Below, piece after piece: positions 55,001 to 63,762 of a stretch of DNA of 64,000 nt. Every line of letters begins with the position of its first letter. Position 1 is the first letter of the stretch. A program made the position numbers and the translations under genes. The DNA is from Dyella jiangningensis (GTDB taxonomy: Bacteria; Pseudomonadota; Gammaproteobacteria; Xanthomonadales; Rhodanobacteraceae), in contig NZ_NFZS01000001.1 in the NCBI RefSeq assembly GCF_003264855.1, positions 1,364,001 through 1,428,000 of the forward strand. The letters run 5' to 3'. The notes beneath the pieces are model-generated. The model was not told the origin of the DNA and ran no database searches. It worked only from the letters and a program-made list of their open reading frames with translations.

Positions 55001-58000
55001 ATGAGCAAGCGTGAGTTGATGAGCAGAAGCAGGCTGAGCCTGCTGATCGCAATGGCCCTGGCCAGTGGCGGCGTCTATGCGCAGTCCACGACCGGCAGCA
55101 TCGTCGGACAGGTGCCGACGGGTCTGGGAGACACGGTCACGGTGCAGAGCGACAACGGTCTGCAGCGCGACGTGGCTGTCGACAATCGCGGCCGTTATGC
55201 GGCCAACCAGCTGCCGCTGGGCAACTACAAGGTTACCCTCAAGCACAATGGCGAGGTCGTGCAGACACGCAACAACGTGGCGTTGCGCGTGGGCGTCTCC
55301 ACCGACGTGTCGTTTGCCGAAGCGACCACCGGCGCGAGGGAACTGGAAGGCGTCAAGGTGACGGCCAATGCCTTGCCCGCCATCGACGTCACCAGCGTCG
55401 ACTCACGCACGGTGATCACCGCCGATCAACTGGCCAGGTTGCCGCTGAGCTTTTCGGCGGAAGCCGTGGCGCAACTCGCGCCCGGCGTGGTGAACAACTC
55501 GGGCGGCTTCACCAGTGCGACGGGCGGTTCCCTGGTGAGCTTCGGCGGTTCGGGCGCCAACGAGAACGCTTACTACATCAACGGTTTCAACACGACCGAT
55601 CCGTTGAAGTCCGAAGGTGGCATCACCTTGCCGTACGGCTCGATCGACCAGGAAGAGGTGTACACCGGCGGCTACAGCGCGCAGTACGGTCGCTCCGACG
55701 GCGGTGTGCTGAACATGGTCGGCAAGCGTGGCACCAATGACTGGCACTTCGGCGGTATGGCGAGCTGGGAACCCGCATCGACGCGATCATCCTTCAAGAA
55801 CTGGTACTACGAGAACGGCCAGCCGAATCCGCCGCTGCCCACGGGTACGCTGTATGACCCGCGTGAGCAGAACGACTACTGGGTGACCACGTACGACGCC
55901 TATGTGGGTGGACCGCTGATCAAGGACAAGCTGTTCTTCTTCGCATCGGCGGAGATGGCGAAGAAGGATGGCACGTCCGTCGGCCCGGTTACCGGTTCGT
56001 CGCCGTATGCCGATTACAGCTATCACATGCCCAAGTGGTACGCGAAGCTGGACTGGAACATCAACGACAGCAACATCCTCGAATTCACCGGTGCGTCCAA
56101 CAAGCAGTCGTACGGCGCCGACCTGTATCGCTACGATTTCCAGAACAGGGCGCCAGGCAAGTTCGTGAGCCACGCGGATGGCACCAAGAATGGCGGCGAC
56201 CTGTGGTCGGGCAAGTACACCGGCTACCTCACCGACAGCCTCACGCTGACCGCGCTGTACGGCAAGATGCGCACCACCGCGTTCCAGCAGCCGGTGGGCT
56301 ACGACCCGACCCTTACCTACGTGGCGGGCATCACCGCACAGAACCCGGCCATCGTCGGCAGCCAGCCGCGCTACAACAACCAGACCACGTCGCAGCTGTA
56401 CGACCCCTCGCGCGGCAACAGCGTATCGAACCTGCGTGTGAGCCTGGAATACAAGCTGGGCGATCACACGCTCACCGCCGGTATCGACAACCTGACGGCC
56501 GAGGCGCTGAACCAGGGCAAGGTGTCGTCGGGCCCGGGCTACACCTGGTCGTATGCGCATTCCAACTTCCCGCAGAATCCGATCGACCCGGGCCTCGGCG
56601 TGGGCGCCCCCGCTGATTTCGCCAATGGCCAGACGGGTTACTTCGTGAAGAAGCTGGTCAACAGCCAGCTGGCCAACGTGAAGACGGTGGAGCACGCGCA
56701 GTACATCGAGGACAACTGGCAGGCGACCGACAAGCTGCTGCTTTCGCTGGGCCTGCGCAACGACCAGTTCACCAATTACAACGCCGACGCGCAGCCGTAC
56801 ATCAAGCAGACGGCGCAGTGGGCGCCGCGCCTGGGTTTCGCCTGGGACGTCAACGGCGATTCCAGCTTCAAGGTCTACGGCAACGTGGGTCGCTACTTCC
56901 TGGCGTCACCGCTGGAACCGGCCCTGAGCGCCGCCGGTGCGAGCTTGAGCACCACGCAGTACTTCACCTATAGCGGCATCAATCCGGACGGTACGCCCAC
57001 CGGTCTCACACAGATGTCGCCGCCGGTATCGGCCAACAACAACTTCGGCATCCTGCCCGATCCCAAGACGGTGACTGCCAAGGACCTGAAGTCGATGTAC
57101 CAGGACGAGTACATCCTGGGCTTCACCAAGATGCTCGGTACCTCGTGGCTCTATGGTGCGAAGGCGACGCGTCGCGTCCTGCGCAGCACCATCGACGACT
57201 TCTGCGACGTCGGCTTGATCACCGACAAGGCGCAGGCGTTGGGTTACAACGTCAGCTCGGTCAACAGCTGCTATCTCATCAATGCCGGCAGGGCCAATAC
57301 CTTCGTGGTGGTGGACGATGCCGGCCAGCATCACGACGTGAAGCTGAGCCGTGAAGAACTGGGCTTTCCGCCGGCCAAGCGCAAGTACTACGAGCTGGAG
57401 GCGTTCCTCGAGCATCCGTTCGATGGCAAGTGGTACGGCAAGATCGACTACGTGTTTTCGCGCAGCTACGGCAATACGGAAGGCATGACGCAGTCTGACG
57501 TGCAATCCGACGGTCCGAACGAATCGGCCGACTGGGACAACGCGCCGATCATGGTCTACAGCAATGGCGACCAGGGCAACGATCATCGCCACCAGGTGAA
57601 GTTCAACGGCTACTACCAGATCACGCCGGAGTGGCTGGTATCGGGCAACTTCTCGTACATCTCCGGTGGCCCCAAGGTGTGCCTTGGCCTGTTTCCGGGT
57701 GACAACCCGGATCCCGCCGGTTACGGCTCGTCGTACCACTTCTGCAACTACGTGCCGGTGACGCCGGGCAGCATCGGTCGCCTGCCCGCCCAGAAGCAGC
57801 TGGATGTCGGCGTGAAATACACCCCGGCCTTCGCTGCGCAGCGCCTGGGCTTCCATCTGGATGTATTCAACGTGTTCAACAACCAGGCGGTGGTCAACAC
57901 CACGCCGGCGCTGTACTCCAGCTCCGACGGCACGCCCAATCCGCTGTACGGTACGCCCAGGGTGATGCAGGCACCGCGTTACCTGCGCGTGTCGGTCACC

Positions 58001-58012
58001 TACGACTACTGA
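55001..58012 (+). CDS. TonB-dependent outer-membrane receptor, Oar-like
   Basis: A 1003-residue outer-membrane receptor starting at ATG 55001 after GGGGAGAG. Signal peptide LSLLIAMALASGGVYAQ; a carboxypeptidase-regulatory-like Ig domain (TTGSIVGQVPTGLGDTVTVQ, then RGRYAANQLPLGNYKV); a plug domain (ITADQLARLPLSFSAEAVAQ, YYINGFNTTDPLKSEGG, YSAQYGRSDGGVLNMV); then a beta barrel ending in YLRVSVTYDY. This Oar-like layout is common for Xanthomonadales receptors inside glycan loci, where they import oligosaccharides. It is the only transport gene visible in the locus. Confidence 0.92.
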   Translation: MSKRELMSRSRLSLLIAMALASGGVYAQSTTGSIVGQVPTGLGDTVTVQSDNGLQRDVAVDNRGRYAANQLPLGNYKVTLKHNGEVVQTRNNVALRVGVSTDVSFAEATTGARELEGVKVTANALPAIDVTSVDSRTVITADQLARLPLSFSAEAVAQLAPGVVNNSGGFTSATGGSLVSFGGSGANENAYYINGFNTTDPLKSEGGITLPYGSIDQEEVYTGGYSAQYGRSDGGVLNMVGKRGTNDWHFGGMASWEPASTRSSFKNWYYENGQPNPPLPTGTLYDPREQNDYWVTTYDAYVGGPLIKDKLFFFASAEMAKKDGTSVGPVTGSSPYADYSYHMPKWYAKLDWNINDSNILEFTGASNKQSYGADLYRYDFQNRAPGKFVSHADGTKNGGDLWSGKYTGYLTDSLTLTALYGKMRTTAFQQPVGYDPTLTYVAGITAQNPAIVGSQPRYNNQTTSQLYDPSRGNSVSNLRVSLEYKLGDHTLTAGIDNLTAEALNQGKVSSGPGYTWSYAHSNFPQNPIDPGLGVGAPADFANGQTGYFVKKLVNSQLANVKTVEHAQYIEDNWQATDKLLLSLGLRNDQFTNYNADAQPYIKQTAQWAPRLGFAWDVNGDSSFKVYGNVGRYFLASPLEPALSAAGASLSTTQYFTYSGINPDGTPTGLTQMSPPVSANNNFGILPDPKTVTAKDLKSMYQDEYILGFTKMLGTSWLYGAKATRRVLRSTIDDFCDVGLITDKAQALGYNVSSVNSCYLINAGRANTFVVVDDAGQHHDVKLSREELGFPPAKRKYYELEAFLEHPFDGKWYGKIDYVFSRSYGNTEGMTQSDVQSDGPNESADWDNAPIMVYSNGDQGNDHRHQVKFNGYYQITPEWLVSGNFSYISGGPKVCLGLFPGDNPDPAGYGSSYHFCNYVPVTPGSIGRLPAQKQLDVGVKYTPAFAAQRLGFHLDVFNVFNNQAVVNTTPALYSSSDGTPNPLYGTPRVMQAPRYLRVSVTYDY

Positions 58013-58031
58013 CGCATCGCGTCTCGTTGTT

Positions 58032-58065
58032 CGTCGCTCCTCGTGGTCATCCACGAGGAGCGACG
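58032..58065. terminator. Strong hairpin after the TonB-dependent receptor gene
   Basis: A perfect 15-bp stem (CGTCGCTCCTCGTGG / CCACGAGGAGCGACG) with a 4-base TCAT loop, 19 bp after the receptor stop. No T-run follows, so it may act as an attenuator or as a 3' stabiliser that lowers expression of downstream genes relative to the receptor, rather than as a full terminator. Confidence 0.6.
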
Positions 58066-58097
58066 GTCTACTCAGCATGAGCTTCAAGGGAGCAAGC

Positions 58098-59300
58098 ATG
58101 AAGCATGAGTGGTTCGCGATGATGGTGTTGTTCGCGTGCCTGGTCCCATGCGTAGGCGCTGTGGACGCTGCAGGTTCGAAAGCGGCATCGGACGATGATC
58201 CCAACGTCCCCTATCGCACCTTCGACAGCACGCCTGCCATCACGATGGGGCCGCTGCTGCTGGACATGTCCGATACCTCTGTGATCATCGAGTGGATGAC
58301 GGATGCGCCCAGCGATGGCCGGGTGAGTTATGGCGAAGGCAAACTCGACCACGACGTGCTTCCCCAGGTGGATGGCATGGTGCCGGTGGGGACGATGCAT
58401 CGCGTGCTCATCGAAGGCCTGAAGCCGGGCAGCCGTTATCAATACCGCATTGCATCGCGCAGGGTGGTGGCGCTGAAGCCTTACTGGCCCGACATGGGGA
58501 AGACGGTCGAAAGTGCGATCGGCAGCTTCACCACCTTCGACGCCGCGAAGAAGACCACACGCTTCGCGGCCATCACCGACACGCACGAGAATGTGGAACG
58601 CATCCACGCATTGATGGACCTGATCCACCGGTCGCCAGTCGACTTCGTCGTGCATACCGGCGACAGCCTCAACTATGTCGTCAGCGAAAACCAGATCAAC
58701 GACCGCTTCCTCGGTCCGATGGCGAGCGGCCTGCAGGCGAAGACGCCGTTGCTCTATGTGCGTGGCAACCACGACTATCGTGGCGAGATGGCGCGTTCGT
58801 TCGGCGATTACCTGCACGCCCAGGACGGACGCTATGTGTATACGCGCGACGACGGGCCGCTGCACATGGTGATGGTCGATACCGGCGAGGACAAACCAGA
58901 CGGCACGCAGGTCTACGCCGGGCTCAACAACCTGCGCGACTATCGCACGCAGGAATTGACGTGGTTTCGTCGTGTGCTCGACGATGAGCCGCGCACGAAG
59001 GCCGCGCCGTTCACCGTCGTGTTCGGACATGATTCGAGCTGGGGCTGGGTCGATGGAAAGAACGATCTGTGGACCCAGGCCGCCAACCAGGCACGGATCG
59101 ACCTGTTCATCGCCGGTCATGAGCATCGTTTCCAGCACATCAAGCCCGGTGAGCGCGGCAACGACTTTCCCATCCTGGTGGTCGGGCAGGACCAGGTAGC
59201 GCGCGTGGAAGCGAGCGATGCCGAGCTCACCGTCAAGGTGGTGGACCGGGCAGGCAAGCTGGTTGATGCTTTCACCCTCCGGCGCAAGCCGAAGTCCTGA
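58098..59300 (+). CDS. Secreted metallophosphoesterase, purple-acid-phosphatase-like
   Basis: A 400-residue exported enzyme. ATG 58098 follows AAGGGAGC; ATG 58077 is an upstream alternative. Signal peptide MMVLFACLVPCVGAVDAA. Residues about 45-145 form a fibronectin-III-like purple acid phosphatase N domain (TSVIIEWMTDAPSDGRVSYG; HRVLIEGLKPGSRYQYRI). The metallophosphoesterase core follows: ITDTHEN, VVHTGDSLNYV, YVRGNHDYRGE, VFGHDSSWGW and IAGHEHRFQH, all five metal motifs. It would remove phosphate from an external substrate, perhaps a phosphorylated glycan. It lies between the receptor and the GH89 gene. Confidence 0.87.
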   Translation: MKHEWFAMMVLFACLVPCVGAVDAAGSKAASDDDPNVPYRTFDSTPAITMGPLLLDMSDTSVIIEWMTDAPSDGRVSYGEGKLDHDVLPQVDGMVPVGTMHRVLIEGLKPGSRYQYRIASRRVVALKPYWPDMGKTVESAIGSFTTFDAAKKTTRFAAITDTHENVERIHALMDLIHRSPVDFVVHTGDSLNYVVSENQINDRFLGPMASGLQAKTPLLYVRGNHDYRGEMARSFGDYLHAQDGRYVYTRDDGPLHMVMVDTGEDKPDGTQVYAGLNNLRDYRTQELTWFRRVLDDEPRTKAAPFTVVFGHDSSWGWVDGKNDLWTQAANQARIDLFIAGHEHRFQHIKPGERGNDFPILVVGQDQVARVEASDAELTVKVVDRAGKLVDAFTLRRKPKS

Positions 59301-59310
59301 GGTCGGTATC

Positions 59311-61524
59311 GTGAACCCGAGTCTCGTGCATCGTCATCGTTATGGCCGCCTGGCCGTCTTTGCGGCCTTGTGCCTGGCGGTGGGCAGCGCATGGGCCGGA
59401 TTCGACACCACGCCTGCACGCCATGCGCTGCAGCGGCTGCTCCCTCGGCACCAGGCGCAGTTCACCCTGGTCGCGCTGGAGGGGCAGGGCGTGGATCGCT
59501 TCGAGATCAGCGGCACGCCGGGTCACGTCGTGGTGGCCGGAACATCGCCGGCCACACTGCTCACGGGCGTGGAAACCTATCTGGAGCAAGTCACCCACAC
59601 CAGCTTCGGCTGGCCCGGGGACAGCGTGGATCGCCTGCCTGCCACCTTGCCGGCTCCGCCATCACCGATCGGTCGCACGTCGAAGGTGCCGGACCGCTTC
59701 GCGCTCAATGACGTCGACGACGGCTATTCCGATGCCTACCTCGACTGGCCCAGCTGGGAACACAAGCTCGACCTGCTGGCCTTGCACGGCATCAACGAAG
59801 TCTTCATACCCATAGGCACGGAAGAGGTGTATCGGCGTACGTTCCGCGAGTTCGGTTACGACGATGCGCAGATCCGCGCCTGGATTCCCGCGGCAGGCCA
59901 CCAGCCCTGGTGGCTGCTACAGAACATGTCGGCCTTCGGCGGGCCGATGTCGACGGTGCAGTTCGCGCGTCGTACCGAATTGGCGAAGAAGATCGTGGCG
60001 CGCCTGCGCGAGCTGGGCATGACCGCGGTGATGCCTGGCTACTTCGGCACCGTGCCGGCGGGTTTCGCGGAGCGCCACGCCGGCGTACACGTGGTGCCTC
60101 AGGGCGAGTGGGTCGGCTTCACGCGGCCCGACTGGCTCGATCCACGCGATCCGATGTATGGCCGCGTCGCCGCCGCGTTCTATCGCCATCAGCGCGAACT
60201 GTTCGGCGACAGCACCTTGTACAAGATGGATCTGCTGCACGAAGGCGGACGCGCCGGCGACGTGCCGGTGGACCTCGCCGCGCAGCACGTGATGCAGGCA
60301 TTGCAGGCGGCCCACCCCGACGCGCGCTGGGTCATTCTCGGTTGGCAGCACAATCCGCCCATGGCAGTGATCGACGCGGTGGATCACCGGCGACTGCTGA
60401 TCGTCGATGGCCTTTCCGATCGCTACGAAGGGCTGGATCGTGAGCGCGACTGGCATGGCGCGCCGTACGCGTTCGGCGCCATCAGCAACTTCGGCGGGCA
60501 CACGACGCTTGGCGCGAATACCGGCGTGTGGCTGTCGCGTTTTCCGGCGTGGCGTGACAAGCAGGGCAGCGCGTTGCATGGCATCGCCTATATGCCCGAA
60601 GGCACCGGTACGGATCCGGCAGCCTTCGCGCTGTTCACGGCCCTGGCGTGGCAGGCGCTGCCCACGGAGCCTGCACCATGGTTTGCCGACTACGCCACCT
60701 ATCGCTATGGCGGCGCCGACGCGCATGCCTCCGCTGCCTGGCGTGTGCTGGCAACGACGGCCTATGCCATGCCTTCGAACGACTGGTCCGAGCCGCAGGA
60801 CAGCCTGTTCAATGCGCGTCCCGACCTGGCCGTGCGCACGGCGGCGCACTGGTCGCCGGAAACCATGCGCTACGACGCCGGCCATTTCGACCAGGCCGTC
60901 TGTGAGTTGTTGCAGGTGGCGCCTGCCTTGCGCGAAACGAGCGCTTATCGCTACGACCTGGTCGACGTCACACGGCAAGCGCTAGCCAACCAGGCACGCG
61001 TGCTGCTGCCGCGGATCGGTGCGGCCTACGGCGCCAAGGATATCCCGACATTCCGCGTGCTCACCGGGCAGTGGATGGACGACATGGCCATGCTCGACCG
61101 CCTGCTCGCCACCGAGCCGCATTTCCTGCTGGGCCACTGGTTGTCGAATGCCAGGCACGCAGCCGGGAACGATGCGGAAGCGGCTCAGCTGGAATACGAC
61201 CAGCGGTCCCTGATCACCAGTTGGGGCGATCGCTCCGGCGCCGACCGCGGTGGATTGCACGATTACGCCAACCGCGAACTGTCGGGCCTGGTCAGCGGGC
61301 TGTATGCGCCACGCTGGCAACGCTATTTCGACTCGCTGGCGAAAGCCATGGCCGATGGAACGCCGCCTGCGCCGATCGACTGGTTCGCCATGGAGCAGGC
61401 CTGGGCCCATGCGCGTGACGCGCAACGAACAACGCCGCAAGGCGATGCGTGGCAGTTGGCGAACGAGGCGACGCAGCGCATCCGGATCTGTCCGGCGACG
61501 GCGGCTACCGTGGACCCACGGTGA
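59311..61524 (+). CDS. GH89 alpha-N-acetylglucosaminidase, secreted
   Basis: A 737-residue GH89 enzyme (NAGLU family) starting at GTG 59311. Signal peptide YGRLAVFAALCLAVGSAWA. The family pattern is clear: the small N domain (HALQRLLPRHQAQFTLVALE), YLEQVTHTSFGWPGD, WEHKLDLLALHGINEVFIPI, QPWWLLQNMSAFGGPMS, VMPGYFGTVP, YKMDLLHEGGRAGDVP, WVILGWQHNP and AYMPEGTGTDPAAF. GH89 enzymes remove terminal alpha-GlcNAc, for example from heparan-type chains or GlcNAc-alpha-1,4-Gal. It is the last gene of the plus-strand unit and faces the convergent liuB gene. Confidence 0.9.
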   Translation: MNPSLVHRHRYGRLAVFAALCLAVGSAWAGFDTTPARHALQRLLPRHQAQFTLVALEGQGVDRFEISGTPGHVVVAGTSPATLLTGVETYLEQVTHTSFGWPGDSVDRLPATLPAPPSPIGRTSKVPDRFALNDVDDGYSDAYLDWPSWEHKLDLLALHGINEVFIPIGTEEVYRRTFREFGYDDAQIRAWIPAAGHQPWWLLQNMSAFGGPMSTVQFARRTELAKKIVARLRELGMTAVMPGYFGTVPAGFAERHAGVHVVPQGEWVGFTRPDWLDPRDPMYGRVAAAFYRHQRELFGDSTLYKMDLLHEGGRAGDVPVDLAAQHVMQALQAAHPDARWVILGWQHNPPMAVIDAVDHRRLLIVDGLSDRYEGLDRERDWHGAPYAFGAISNFGGHTTLGANTGVWLSRFPAWRDKQGSALHGIAYMPEGTGTDPAAFALFTALAWQALPTEPAPWFADYATYRYGGADAHASAAWRVLATTAYAMPSNDWSEPQDSLFNARPDLAVRTAAHWSPETMRYDAGHFDQAVCELLQVAPALRETSAYRYDLVDVTRQALANQARVLLPRIGAAYGAKDIPTFRVLTGQWMDDMAMLDRLLATEPHFLLGHWLSNARHAAGNDAEAAQLEYDQRSLITSWGDRSGADRGGLHDYANRELSGLVSGLYAPRWQRYFDSLAKAMADGTPPAPIDWFAMEQAWAHARDAQRTTPQGDAWQLANEATQRIRICPATAATVDPR

Positions 61525-61585
61525 CGTTGGCCGTCACGCCCATGCCAGCCGCGCGAAAAGCCATCGCGCGGCGTCCGTCCCATCG

Positions 61586-63193
61586 CTACATGCGGAACAC
61601 GCCGTAGCGCTGCGGCTCGATTGGCGCGTTGAGCGAAGCGGAGATTGCCAGCCCCAGCACACGGCGCGTATCGGCTGGATCGATGATGCCGTCGTCCCAC
61701 AGCCGTGCGCTGGCGTAGTAGGGGTGTCCCTGGCGCTCGTACTGCTCGCGGATCGGCGATTTGAAGGCTTCCTCGTCCTCGGCGCTCCACGTCTTGCCGC
61801 TGCCTTCGATGCCGTCGCGACGCACCGTGGCGAGCACGGACGCTGCCTGTTCACCGCCCATCACGGAGATGCGCGCGTTGGGCCACATCCACAGGAAGCG
61901 CGCGCCGTAGGCACGGCCGCACATGGCGTAGTTGCCGGCGCCGAAGCTGCCGCCGATCACCACGGTGAACTTCGGCACGTGCGAGCACGCCACCGCCGTC
62001 ACCATCTTGGCGCCGTCCTTCGCGATGCCGGCGTTCTCGTACTTCTTGCCCACCATGAAGCCGGTGATGTTCTGCAGGAACACCAGCGGAATCTTGCGCT
62101 GGCAGCACAGCTCGATGAAGTGCGCGCCCTTGAGCGCCGACTCGGAAAACAGGATGCCGTTGTTCGCGACGATGCCGACCGGATAGCCCCAGATATGCGC
62201 GAAGCCGCACACGAGCGTCGTGCCGTAGCGCGCCTTGAACTCGTCGAACTCCGAGTCGTCGACGATGCGCGCGATCACTTCGCGCACATCGAACGGACGA
62301 CGCGTATCCTGCGGAATCACGCCATACAGTTCTTCGGCGGGATACAGGGGCTCGCTCGGCGCCTTGAGCGCGAGCGGCATCGGTTTGTTGCGGTTGAGGC
62401 TGGCGACGATGTCGCGCGCGATGGACAGCGCATGCGCATCGTTCTCGGCGAAATGATCGGCCACGCCCGACACGGACGTATGGACGTCCGCGCCGCCCAG
62501 CGCTTCGGCATCGACCACTTCACCCGTGGCGGCCTTCACCAGCGGCGGGCCGCCCAGGAAAATGGTGCCCTGCTCGCGCACGATGATGGTTTCATCGCTC
62601 ATCGCCGGCACATAGGCACCGCCGGCCGTGCACGAACCCATCACCACCGCGATCTGCGGAATACCCAGGCCCGACATGCGCGCCTGGTTGTAGAAGATGC
62701 GGCCGAAATGCTCCTTGTCGGGAAATACTTCGTCCTGCAGCGGCAGGAAGGCGCCGCCGGAATCGACCAGGTAGATGCACGGCAGCCGGTTCTCCAGCGC
62801 CACTTCCTGCGCGCGCAGGTGCTTCTTCACCGTCATCGGGAAATACGTGCCGCCCTTCACCGTGGCGTCGTTGGCGACCACCACCACCTCGGTGCCATGC
62901 ACGCGGCCGATGCCGGTGATGATGCCGGCGGCAGGCGCCGCATCGTCGTACATGCCGTGCGCAGCGAGCGGCGAGAGTTCGAGGAACGGCGAGCCGGGAT
63001 CGAGCAGGGCGCGGATGCGCTCGCGCGGCAGCAGCTTGCCGCGCGCGGTGTGCTTCTCGCGCGCCTTCTCGCCGCCGCCCTCGGTACTGCGCGCCAGCTC
63101 GCGCTGCAGATCATCGACCAGTCCGCGCAGTTGCGCGCTGCTCGCCTGGAATTCGGGGGAACGGGGATCGATCTGCGAAGGAATGACACTCAT
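61586..63193 (-). CDS. liuB: Methylcrotonyl-CoA carboxylase beta subunit
   Basis: A 535-residue carboxyltransferase subunit. N-terminal acyl-CoA binding region ([20 protein letters not shown]), the [20 protein letters not shown] and [18 protein letters not shown] segments, and the C-terminal [20 protein letters not shown] and [15 protein letters not shown]. Length and sequence match methylcrotonyl-CoA carboxylase (LiuB/MccB) rather than propionyl-CoA carboxylase. Its alpha subunit partner is at 32.3-34.3 kb on the same strand, 27 kb away, so the liu operon is split in this genome. Confidence 0.93.
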   Translation of the reverse strand: MSVIPSQIDPRSPEFQASSAQLRGLVDDLQRELARSTEGGGEKAREKHTARGKLLPRERIRALLDPGSPFLELSPLAAHGMYDDAAPAAGIITGIGRVHGTEVVVVANDATVKGGTYFPMTVKKHLRAQEVALENRLPCIYLVDSGGAFLPLQDEVFPDKEHFGRIFYNQARMSGLGIPQIAVVMGSCTAGGAYVPAMSDETIIVREQGTIFLGGPPLVKAATGEVVDAEALGGADVHTSVSGVADHFAENDAHALSIARDIVASLNRNKPMPLALKAPSEPLYPAEELYGVIPQDTRRPFDVREVIARIVDDSEFDEFKARYGTTLVCGFAHIWGYPVGIVANNGILFSESALKGAHFIELCCQRKIPLVFLQNITGFMVGKKYENAGIAKDGAKMVTAVACSHVPKFTVVIGGSFGAGNYAMCGRAYGARFLWMWPNARISVMGGEQAASVLATVRRDGIEGSGKTWSAEDEEAFKSPIREQYERQGHPYYASARLWDDGIIDPADTRRVLGLAISASLNAPIEPQRYGVFRM

Positions 63194-63283
63194 GAGTCAG
63201 GGACTGCCGTTCGAAGGTAGTCGCTCATGATAGTGGCCGGCGGCGCCCGGCTAAATCGGCGTCGCAGCATGGCGAGCGCCCAC

Positions 63284-63316
63284 AAAAAAACCGGCCGCGC
63301 GAGGCGGCCGGTTTTT
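63284..63316 (-). terminator. Rho-independent terminator of the Ala/Pro-rich lipoprotein gene
   Basis: An 8-bp GC stem (CCGGCCGC / GCGGCCGG, 5-base loop) extended by A-T pairs. On the minus strand it is followed by a run of seven T, 18 bp after the lipoprotein stop. It is A/T-flanked on both sides, so it could also stop plus-strand transcripts. Confidence 0.88.
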
Positions 63317-63334
63317 CAGAAGTACACGAGGTAC

Positions 63335-63616
63335 TTAGTGACCCGCGGTCGTGGCCGGAGCCGGAGCAGCGGTCGAAGCCGGAGCCGGAGCCGGCTGTTC
63401 GGCCGGAGCGGTGGCCGGAGCAGCAGCGGTCGAAGCCGGGGCAGCAGCCGGAGCCGCAGCGTTGGCGTCGGCAGCAGCCTTCTGAGCCTGGTCAGAAGCA
63501 GTCTGCGCCTGGTCAGCCGACTTCTGGGCGTCCTGCGCGGAATCCTGCGCGCCGTTGCTGCAAGCCGCCAGCAGCGCGACGAGCGCAGAGGCGAGAAGGG
63601 TACGCGTGAACTTCAT
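63335..63616 (-). CDS. Small Ala/Pro-rich lipoprotein
   Basis: A 93-residue lipoprotein. ATG 63616 has an ideal ribosome site (AAAGGAGATTCAAC). Signal MKFTRTLLASALVALLAAC with lipobox LAAC. The mature part is a short helical Gln/Asp/Ala region (QDSAQDAQKSADQAQTASDQ) followed by a 45-residue Ala/Pro/Thr-rich repeat region, ending in ATTAGH. The helical repeats have a heptad-like spacing, as in small Lpp-like proteins, and the Ala/Pro tail may span the periplasm. It is followed by a good terminator. Confidence 0.85.
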   Translation of the reverse strand: MKFTRTLLASALVALLAACSNGAQDSAQDAQKSADQAQTASDQAQKAAADANAAAPAAAPASTAAAPATAPAEQPAPAPASTAAPAPATTAGH

Positions 63617-63762
63617 GTTGAATCTCCTTTGCCGTGGAATGCCGTTTGGCGGGCGTATTAATAGCGCTTTCGCGGAAAATGCGCCACATCTTTGTGTAAA
63701 GAGGGGAAAACGGTTAACCCCGCTTTCATCGGCGACCGGACGTCCGATCGCCGTAGACACCT

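Noticed and set aside
63350-63480. GGAGCCGGAGC-type repeated DNA, considered as a CRISPR or VNTR array
   Set aside because: It is the codon repetition of an Ala/Pro-rich lipoprotein; there are no constant repeats with unique spacers.
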